This document shows, piece after piece, positions 58,997-64,000 of a stretch of 64,000 bases of DNA. Position numbers and translations under genes: made by a program. The DNA comes from Sulfolobus sp. E5-1-F (lineage in GTDB: Archaea; Thermoproteota; Thermoprotei_A; Sulfolobales; Sulfolobaceae), in the NCBI RefSeq assembly GCF_009601705.1, contig NZ_CP045687.1, positions 408,630 through 472,629 of the forward strand. Direction: 5' to 3'. Position 1 is the stretch's first letter. Each line of letters opens with the position of its first letter. The notes below the pieces were generated by a model, which made no database searches, was not told the origin of the DNA, and saw only the letters and a list, made by a program, of their open reading frames with translations.

Positions 58997-60156
58997 TTAA
59001 GAATTCATTAATTTAAGTGCAATGTTTTTCGCATCCTCTACTGTTACCTTATTACCGGATTCAGCTAATTTCTTAATCTCAGCTAGGACTATCTTCAATT
59101 TATCATCAGATAAGTATATTCCTTGTTCCTCTAATAATTTCCTTAAGCCATGTATCCCACTATGCTTACCTAGTGCTAATCTTCTGAAATTACCTACTTC
59201 TTCTGGCGAAATTGGCTCATATGTGAAGGGATTTTCTATCACTCCATGAACATGTATCCCAGATTCATGACCAAATGCATTATCGCCAACAATTGCCTTG
59301 AAATAGGGTACTGGTACGCCAGTCATTTCAGCTACAAATCTACTTACCTCATACAATTTCCAAGTTTTCACATTTGTCTCGTAATTTAGCAATTTCTTTA
59401 TACCCATTACCACTTCTTCTAACGACGCATTTCCAGCTCTCTCGCCTATACCATTTACAGTAACGTGGACCTGTCTAGCGCCGGCATATACACCAGCTAG
59501 TGAATTCGCTGTCGCCAAGCCGAAGTCGTTATGACAGTGAACACTCACTATTATTCTCTCACCTACGAAGTTTACAATCTTCTTTATCATATCGTAATAC
59601 TTGAAAGGATGCATAATTCCTACTGTATCCGGTATATTTATCCTTTCGGCTCCAGCTTCTATTGCAGTTCTAATTGCCGTAAATAAGAAATCTTCTTCAG
59701 TCCTTGTTGCATCTTCTGGACTAAACTCCACTACCATACCGTGATCCTTTGCATATTTTACACTTTCATAGATCTTATCTAGGACCTCTTCCTTTGTCAT
59801 CTTTAATTTATACTTCATGTGCAATTCTGAAGTGGCTATGAACAAGTGTATACTTGAGATTCCAGTGCTTATCGTCTTATCTATATCGTTCTTATTTGAT
59901 CTAGATAATCCAATAACTTCTACTTGATCTCCTACCTCTTCGAAAATCCTTTTAGTAGATATGAATTCTCCTTCTGAGGATGCAGGAAAACCTGCTTCAA
60001 TTACATCAACTCCTAAATCGGCTAACTTTTTCGCTATCATTACTTTTTGCTCAACTGTTAGATCTATACCTGGAGCTTGCTCACCATCTCTTAAAGTAGT
60101 ATCAAATATTCTAATTTTTTTAGGCGTAGAGAATACTCATACCTCGTACGCACCAT
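58997..60156 (-). CDS. leuA: 2-isopropylmalate synthase-like enzyme, 5' end in another frame (-1 shift)
   Basis: DRE-TIM acyltransferase joining acetyl-CoA to a 2-oxo acid. [34 protein letters not shown] and [14 protein letters not shown] point to 2-isopropylmalate synthase; the C-terminal regulatory domain is missing, so homocitrate or citramalate synthase remain options. The first in-frame canonical start (60040) would cut off the essential N-terminus. Full homology runs up to 60115 but the frame has no start. ATG 60156, about 23 nt after a TATA box (60175-60185), opens a frame that reads into A-AAA-AAA at 60121-60115. A -1 slip there joins 14 codons to the enzyme (about 386 residues). Confidence 0.82.
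60115..60121 (-). promoter_or_regulatory. Slippery heptamer A-AAA-AAA in leuA
   Basis: Seven consecutive A on the minus strand, read in the frame of ATG 60156 as ctA-AAA-AAA-tta. This is the canonical X-XXY-YYZ form for -1 ribosomal frameshifting, and the run is also long enough for RNA polymerase slippage. Slipping -1 (or adding one A) connects to the frame of the enzyme. Confidence 0.55.
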
Positions 60157-60174
60157 GATAACTACGGTATAATG

Positions 60175-60185
60175 CTATTTAAAAC
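60175..60185 (-). promoter_or_regulatory. TATA box of leuA
   Basis: On the minus strand GTTTTAAATAG is centred about 24 nt before ATG 60156. It predicts a transcript starting at or next to that ATG, which is not in the frame of the main leuA body. Confidence 0.5.
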
Positions 60186-60188
60186 TTA

Positions 60189-60818
60189 CTACTCATCATA
60201 ATTTAAAACTTGTTCAATTATCATTCTAGCTATTTCTAACTTTTTTCTTTTTATCATCGAAGCTGGTACGTCCTTCTTATAGTACGGTTTAGAGAATTTT
60301 CCAATAATCCCAGACTCAAAATCCATAGCATACAATCTTATCTTACTAGCTCCCATATACTTCGCCAAAACTACAGCCCTATCCCCGTCACTGAACCCCC
60401 CATATAGTCTTAAACGACCGAAAGGCATTACTTGTGAATTCGGGATCACCTTATCCATCTCCTTGACCTTATGTAACAAATTAATATTATCACCATGAGC
60501 CAATACCACGTATATTGAGTTTTTAGGGAAAGTTTGAAGACCGTCTAAATCAGTTACTATAATGTCAGGGGTAACTCCAATATTTATGAGATAGTTTGTA
60601 GCACCATCGGCTGCTATTATTACATCCTCTTTTAGCCTACTTATTTTATCCAACTGAGGGCCAGCTCCAACTACTGCAATTTCCCTTCCCCTTACGAGGT
60701 CTCTTAATTCAGACTCGTCATACTCCTTAGATATTAAACAGTTTAGTATTGATGCAGAGATATAGTCATCTCTTTCTTTGAATCCAAGCCAACTCCTTAT
60801 TATTTTATAAAAGTTCAA
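60189..60818 (-). CDS. mptE: 6-hydroxymethyl-7,8-dihydropterin pyrophosphokinase, MptE-like
   Basis: A 209-residue member of the archaeal MptE (DUF115) family that pyrophosphorylates 6-hydroxymethyldihydropterin, replacing bacterial Fol[13 protein letters not shown] (residues about 49-60), [20 protein letters not shown] and [11 protein letters not shown]-like blocks (here [11 protein letters not shown]) are the family motifs. It belongs to the pterin cluster with the PTPS and DHPS-like genes. In Sulfolobus the end product should be the sulfopterin carrier. It overlaps the upstream 68-residue gene by 4 nt. Confidence 0.85.
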   Translation of the reverse strand: MNFYKIIRSWLGFKERDDYISASILNCLISKEYDESELRDLVRGREIAVVGAGPQLDKISRLKEDVIIAADGATNYLINIGVTPDIIVTDLDGLQTFPKNSIYVVLAHGDNINLLHKVKEMDKVIPNSQVMPFGRLRLYGGFSDGDRAVVLAKYMGASKIRLYAMDFESGIIGKFSKPYYKKDVPASMIKRKKLEIARMIIEQVLNYDE

Positions 60819-61021
60819 CCACCAGAATGTATTATAAAGTAAATCGTATCACCTTCTTGCTTAATGATCTTAATGATATATTTGTGTTTTATTATCTCGA
60901 AATACGGATTTGTCAAATTTATCTTAAACATTATATTATTGTTATTGAGCAAATACTCTATTGCCTCTAGTGGATCACTTGAGCATGTATAAGAGTCTAG
61001 GTCAATCGTGGTATTCGTCAT
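60815..61021 (-). CDS. Small hypothetical protein, 68 residues
   Basis: An unrecognised 68-residue protein starting at ATG. It has a possible beta-rich C-terminal half ([27 protein letters not shown]). It overlaps mptE by 4 nt at its end and the HEPN-like gene by 20 nt at its start. The tight coupling supports a real gene. The -GG C-terminus (HSGG) recalls ubiquitin-like sulfur carriers, but the length and fold are not convincing, and I do not assign it. Confidence 0.5.
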   Translation of the reverse strand: MTNTTIDLDSYTCSSDPLEAIEYLLNNNNIMFKINLTNPYFEIIKHKYIIKIIKQEGDTIYFIIHSGG

Positions 61022-61403
61022 ATGCTTTTTCGACCTCCTCTAGAATTTTAGATATTTCATCAACTAGCATTTCTGCTTCCTTATTCCTTATTACTACGGT
61101 AGGAGTTTTCAGAGAGGATTCGTTAATTAGAGTTATTGGAATTAATTTATATTCAAGATCTCTTAATTTCTTTTCTAATGCATTCTCGTCATTAAGTAAC
61201 ATCGTGGTATTCCAAAAAAGGTCATGCCTAAATATATCTTTCAAGGATAATAGTACTTTAGCTAAATTTTCTACAGTGTCTAAGGTTCTTATTACGGTAT
61301 AATAAAGATCCCCATCCTCAAAAGCTATTTGTGCCTCTTTTAACGTCCTTCTAGCTCTGAGTAAATATTCAGCAGCTACTAAACTTTTATCCATTTTTCT
61401 CAT
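61002..61403 (-). CDS. HEPN-domain-like protein
   Basis: A 133-residue helical protein with the HEPN pattern: AAEYLLRARRTLKEAQIAFEDG, then YYTVIRTLDTVENLAKVLLSL, then FRHDLFW. In nucleases of this group an R-x4-6-H motif is catalytic; here no such pair is placed correctly, although the His-Asp of the substrate-side helix is present. The upstream gene resembles a minimal nucleotidyltransferase and overlaps it by 17 nt, which is the order of MNT-HEPN pairs. The active site looks lost, so it may be structural or regulatory. It overlaps the 68-residue gene by 20 nt. Confidence 0.68.
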   Translation of the reverse strand: MRKMDKSLVAAEYLLRARRTLKEAQIAFEDGDLYYTVIRTLDTVENLAKVLLSLKDIFRHDLFWNTTMLLNDENALEKKLRDLEYKLIPITLINESSLKTPTVVIRNKEAEMLVDEISKILEEVEKAYDEYHD

Positions 61404-61764
61404 CCTCTACCGAATATATTACTTTTCCATGAATATTAAGATATTCGAGTACTGGTATTTCATATTCCAATTCCTTAGGAGATAATATTAATCCATAAAT
61501 TTTAGGTAAAGCTCCATAGTTCAAGATAAAATCTCTTGTGCTCTCCTTATTCTTAACTTTATTGTAGAAGAACGAAAATATCTCACCTCTAGCATAAAGT
61601 GAGATTTTAGAAACTTTATCTAATGCTATCAAATAAATTGTTTCCTCAGTCTCATCATTTTTCTCAAAAGATTTTCCGCCAACTATAATCTTTTTCACGT
61701 AATCTCTATACCATTCTATAAAGAGAGAGGATAAGTCTTCAACTACATTTAGAAGTAACTTCAT
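61387..61764 (-). CDS. Degenerate minimal-nucleotidyltransferase-like protein
   Basis: A 125-residue protein laid out like MNT antitoxins. VKKIIVGGKSFEKNDETEETIYLIAL (in pieces, residues about 24-48) corresponds to the strand, GS loop and second strand of a nucleotidyltransferase, and YGLILSPKELEYEIPVLEYLN to the C-terminal strand and helix. The catalytic Gly-Ser is Gly-Gly-Lys-Ser and the metal-binding Asp-x-Asp is absent, so activity is unlikely. The pairing with the HEPN-like gene (17-nt overlap) is the strongest support. The identity is inferred by eye. Confidence 0.5.
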   Translation of the reverse strand: MKLLLNVVEDLSSLFIEWYRDYVKKIIVGGKSFEKNDETEETIYLIALDKVSKISLYARGEIFSFFYNKVKNKESTRDFILNYGALPKIYGLILSPKELEYEIPVLEYLNIHGKVIYSVEDEKNG

Positions 61765-61796
61765 GTTTAATAGTTAGTTGCTCAATATAAAAAATT

Positions 61797-62300
61797 ATGA
61801 ATGAAGATGCTGAAAGGTACTTGAAAGAGAGAATTAGTATTACTTTACCAATTCTAGATATATCTGTACCTTGTAATACTACTTGTATAATGATGAGTAA
61901 GTATAAACATCTCCTCTCAATAGAGAATTTCAAGGCACAATTAGAAATATTAGATAGCTTAATTAATCTAATTGAAGATAAAATATATACGCTGAAATAC
62001 GAGATTGAGGATAAGTTCTCTCAGTATAAGGCTAATATTAACATAGATAATCTAGTGTATGCGATTTACAAGATGGTCGAGGAGGGTGGAAATATGGTTC
62101 TAGGTGAAAAGATATATTTCGGAAGTAAAGAAGTAGCTTATGGTGATTATACAGTTTTAATAGGTTTCCACAATCTTGTTGAAAAGATTGTGAAGAGCGA
62201 TTCTAACATCAGATCATTATGTGATGAGATAAGATATTTAAGCGAGTCCACATGGGAACATTTTGACAAGAATATAAGGAGGTCTTTAAATGAAAGTTAA
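61797..62300 (+). CDS. Hypothetical protein upstream of PTPS, 167 residues
   Basis: I do not recognise this protein. The first half is helical with a coiled-coil-like stretch ([28 protein letters not shown], in pieces), preceded by a Cys pair (CNTTC at about 26-30). The second half is mixed and includes [19 protein letters not shown]. It overlaps the pterin synthase gene by 11 nt, so the two are cotranslated and a pterin role is possible. It is divergent from the nucleotidyltransferase-like gene, 32 nt away. Confidence 0.5.
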   Translation: MNEDAERYLKERISITLPILDISVPCNTTCIMMSKYKHLLSIENFKAQLEILDSLINLIEDKIYTLKYEIEDKFSQYKANINIDNLVYAIYKMVEEGGNMVLGEKIYFGSKEVAYGDYTVLIGFHNLVEKIVKSDSNIRSLCDEIRYLSESTWEHFDKNIRRSLNES

Positions 62301-62706
62301 AGTTGGTATTGAAGGAATCACGATGGATTCAGCTCACTATACTTTATCATCTTATACTGATAGCCAAATTCATGGCCATACATATATCGTTAATGTGGAA
62401 GTTGAAGGGGAAGTCAATGAGAAATCTGGGTTTGTAGTAGATTTTAACTTACTCAAAAAAATAGTTAAGGAGACAATACAAGAATGGGATCATAAACTTA
62501 TCATACCCAAGGCTGATTTAGATAAGTCGAAATTGGAAGGTCCATTCAGGGTGGATTATAAGGTAATAGATGCTCCATTTCCCACTGCTGAATATATAGG
62601 TATTGAAATAGCAAAGGACATATATCTCAAACTGAATAAGAAGTACAGAATACTTTTGAAGATATATGAAGGAAAGGACTCTTATGCAATTATAGAGTAT
62701 CCGTAA
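62290..62706 (+). CDS. 6-pyruvoyltetrahydropterin synthase family enzyme
   Basis: A 138-residue PTPS-fold enzyme. The zinc ligands are His in DSAHYT (near residue 16) and the pair in IHGHTY (near 28-30). The Cys that serves in mammalian and PTPS-III enzymes at the loop before HGH is absent (SSYTDSQ). The C-terminal [11 protein letters not shown] and [12 protein letters not shown] contain the conserved Glu. It probably acts early in pterin synthesis, as expected beside MptE and the DHPS-like gene. It overlaps the 167-residue gene by 11 nt. Confidence 0.85.
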   Translation: MKVKVGIEGITMDSAHYTLSSYTDSQIHGHTYIVNVEVEGEVNEKSGFVVDFNLLKKIVKETIQEWDHKLIIPKADLDKSKLEGPFRVDYKVIDAPFPTAEYIGIEIAKDIYLKLNKKYRILLKIYEGKDSYAIIEYP

Positions 62707-62713
62707 TAGGAGA

Positions 62714-63181
62714 TTACGATAAACCTTGCCCATTTAGTTGGGAATGGACCAAAAAGCGTAAACCTATATTGTCTATCCATTTACATTCTTCAGATTCCTT
62801 TACTTTCTTGTAACAAAGTATAGAATTGTCATCAAATCTGAAACACCACTCTTTACCTTCTTCTAGTTGCTTAAATAGCTGATTTACATTTTTCACAGTT
62901 TCTTCTTTACCATTGCACAAATATCCAGTGAGCTCGTATCTTTTTATGATTACGTCGTGATTAAATATAAATATCCCACCGAATATTGCAGGATAACATA
63001 ACTGTTTGTCCTTATTTTCACATGCAATTTCTATACTAAAAGATTTAGACAATTTAGAGAGAAAGTCCTTTACATCTCCGTCTGAATTTTTAAGTGTAAT
63101 TATTGGGGGAATTACACAGAAGATAAACGTAAAATCATGAATCCTTTTTCTTATCATGCTCGGTATGGAAAGAATCATCAA
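62714..63181 (-). CDS. Hypothetical protein downstream of the DHPS-like gene, 155 residues
   Basis: An unrecognised 155-residue protein with several Cys (for example [37 protein letters not shown]) spread without a clear metal motif. It has a predicted beta-rich core ([16 protein letters not shown]). The start overlaps the DHPS-like gene by 47 nt; an in-frame ATG at 63157 would shorten it by 8 codons and the overlap to 23 nt. It is convergent with the PTPS gene, and probably the last gene of the pterin transcript. Confidence 0.5.
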   Translation of the reverse strand: MMILSIPSMIRKRIHDFTFIFCVIPPIITLKNSDGDVKDFLSKLSKSFSIEIACENKDKQLCYPAIFGGIFIFNHDVIIKRYELTGYLCNGKEETVKNVNQLFKQLEEGKEWCFRFDDNSILCYKKVKESEECKWIDNIGLRFLVHSQLNGQGLS

Positions 63182-64000
63182 TTATCTTTTTGAACAATGG
63201 TTTATCTTGAATATAATTTTTATCGAGTTGGTAAGCAATCTCGGCCTTGGCTAGTTCGTATCCTATGTAAACCGCATGCTCTTTGCTGATATCCTTAACT
63301 CTTCTAACCAATTCTCTCCCAATACTTAGCCCATCTTTTCCTTTTATTGTTATCTTATTTTTTCCAATCCATTTTACTCCGAATCCATCTTCACTGACAA
63401 AAATTTTTGCAAATCCACTTTTATCCATATCAGGCTTTATGTGCTCATTAACAATTACGTCAGCATTGAAATCCTCCCTAAATCTTCTCTTATCCTTAAG
63501 TACGAGCAAATCTATCCCTATATCTTTTGGAAGTCTATTTTCTTTCAAAGCTATACTTATCATCTTTGTAGCCCGCGATAATTCCCAACTACTCCACCTC
63601 GTTTTCCCCTTTTCCATAATCAATAAGTTAGAAATTCCCAACTCGCCTGCAATGGCAGATAGAAGTGCGTTAATTCCCAGACTATCTGCATCAATAAGTT
63701 CAGTTACGTTAAGAATTCCCATTAGAATCGGTATATCTTGCAACGTGTTCCTTACGTATTTATACTCAATTATACTATTTACCAGCCCTCTTAGAGGTGG
63801 TGATAACACTGGGTCTGCTATCAATTTATCGAATCCCTTCTGTTTTGCTTTTTTAACTAGATCAACAGTTGTCTCTCCTCTATTTTCAGTTTTGAATGGG
63901 GCTACAATAAATGCAGCTTCTCTTCTAATTTCCTCAAGTTCCTCTAAGTTATTTTCATTTAAGTTAAATACGAATGAAGCTCCTGCTCTTACACCCTCTT
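63135..64000 (-). CDS. Dihydropteroate synthase-like protein, 5' end outside the window
   Basis: Partial gene: the frame is open to the window edge on its 5' side. Visible residues carry [38 protein letters not shown] and a later [17 protein letters not shown], which match the archaeal DHPS-related family (MJ0107-like), whose pterin-binding TIM barrel joins the pterin diphosphate to an aminobenzoate-type partner. [11 protein letters not shown] is the phosphate- and pterin-binding loop, and MGxLNVTELxDxD-type motifs mark the family. About 289 codons are inside the window; family members exceed 450 residues, so much of the N-terminus is missing. Confidence 0.8.
   Translation of the reverse strand, partial: EGVRAGASFVFNLNENNLEELEEIRREAAFIVAPFKTENRGETTVDLVKKAKQKGFDKLIADPVLSPPLRGLVNSIIEYKYVRNTLQDIPILMGILNVTELIDADSLGINALLSAIAGELGISNLLIMEKGKTRWSSWELSRATKMISIALKENRLPKDIGIDLLVLKDKRRFREDFNADVIVNEHIKPDMDKSGFAKIFVSEDGFGVKWIGKNKITIKGKDGLSIGRELVRRVKDISKEHAVYIGYELAKAEIAYQLDKNYIQDKPLFKKIIDDSFHTEHDKKKDS

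Noticed and set aside
58997-60040. leuA starting at ATG 60040
   Set aside because: This would remove DTTLRDGEQ, which holds catalytic and metal-binding residues, although the same frame still encodes it upstream.
60815-61021. 68-residue protein as a ubiquitin-like sulfur carrier because it ends in Gly-Gly
   Set aside because: Two terminal glycines alone are weak evidence, and the rest does not show the beta-grasp pattern convincingly.

Overview
The window looks like a chromosome segment of a Sulfolobales archaeon, most likely Saccharolobus/Sulfolobus islandicus or a close relative. The base composition is AT-rich. Many genes begin with a start codon 25-27 nt downstream of a TATA box (leaderless), and TTG and GTG starts are common. 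The gene content is typical of the group: RG-tailed OB-fold SSB, four-subunit succinate dehydrogenase without membrane anchors, methylthioadenosine phosphorylase II with a Cys-x-Cys-Cys tail, hexaprenyl diphosphate synthase, geranylgeranyl reductase, aIF1A/Rio1/Dim2 and aIF2-beta/NMD3/RNase HII. All assignments come from reading motifs and from memory of families; no database search was run.

Layout. 1-5.4 kb is an accessory, gene-poor, very AT-rich stretch on the 3' side of a tRNA-Leu(GAG) gene. It holds a ribbon-helix-helix protein, three different ParA/MinD-like P-loop ATPases with no ParB, an alcohol-dehydrogenase-like gene and degraded small ORFs. 5.4-19.9 kb holds aRF1, adenine salvage (apT-like PRTase next to MTAP II), isoprenoid and ether-lipid genes (HexPPS, two geranylgeranyl-reductase family flavoproteins), a RimK-like ligase, an Lrp regulator, an asparaginase and DUF2070. 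19.9-26.4 kb is the sdhABCD operon facing a VWA/MoxR pair. 26.9-31.7 kb holds SSB, a PqqD-like protein, MoeA, homoserine kinase and cystathionine gamma-synthase. 31.7-41.5 kb is mostly information processing: Dim2-Rio1-aIF1A on one strand, aIF2-beta, DUF424, NMD3, RNase HII and a TGS protein on the other, with a thiolase and a tRNA methylthiotransferase between. 41.6-45.2 kb is a pilus/secretion-type membrane protein plus ATPase. 45.2-54.7 kb holds a glycosyltransferase, pyrophosphatase, ThiDN, a MoaD-MoaE fusion, a FAD/Fe-S oxidoreductase and the archaeal CoA genes (pantoate kinase, phosphopantothenate synthetase, PanB). 55-64 kb holds an ABC exporter, small regulators, LeuA, and pterin genes (MptE-like, PTPS, a DHPS-like gene cut by the window edge) with a HEPN/nucleotidyltransferase-like pair among them.

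Items beyond routine annotation: (1) two C/D-box sRNA candidates, one exactly filling the gap between convergent genes at 11.65-11.71 kb and one at 57.54-57.60 kb with a 9-nt match to a 16S rRNA segment as I remember it; (2) a leuA gene whose only well-placed start lies in another frame, joined to the body of the enzyme through a canonical A-AAA-AAA slippery heptamer; (3) the three-ATPase ParA/MinD island beside a tRNA; (4) a GC-rich, self-complementary patch at 57.61-57.68 kb; (5) an apparently fossil HEPN-MNT pair; (6) several enzymes that have kept their fold but lost catalytic motifs (a GTPase relative, a metallophosphoesterase). The RimK-like ligase and aRF1 also lack a canonical start codon at the expected N-terminus.
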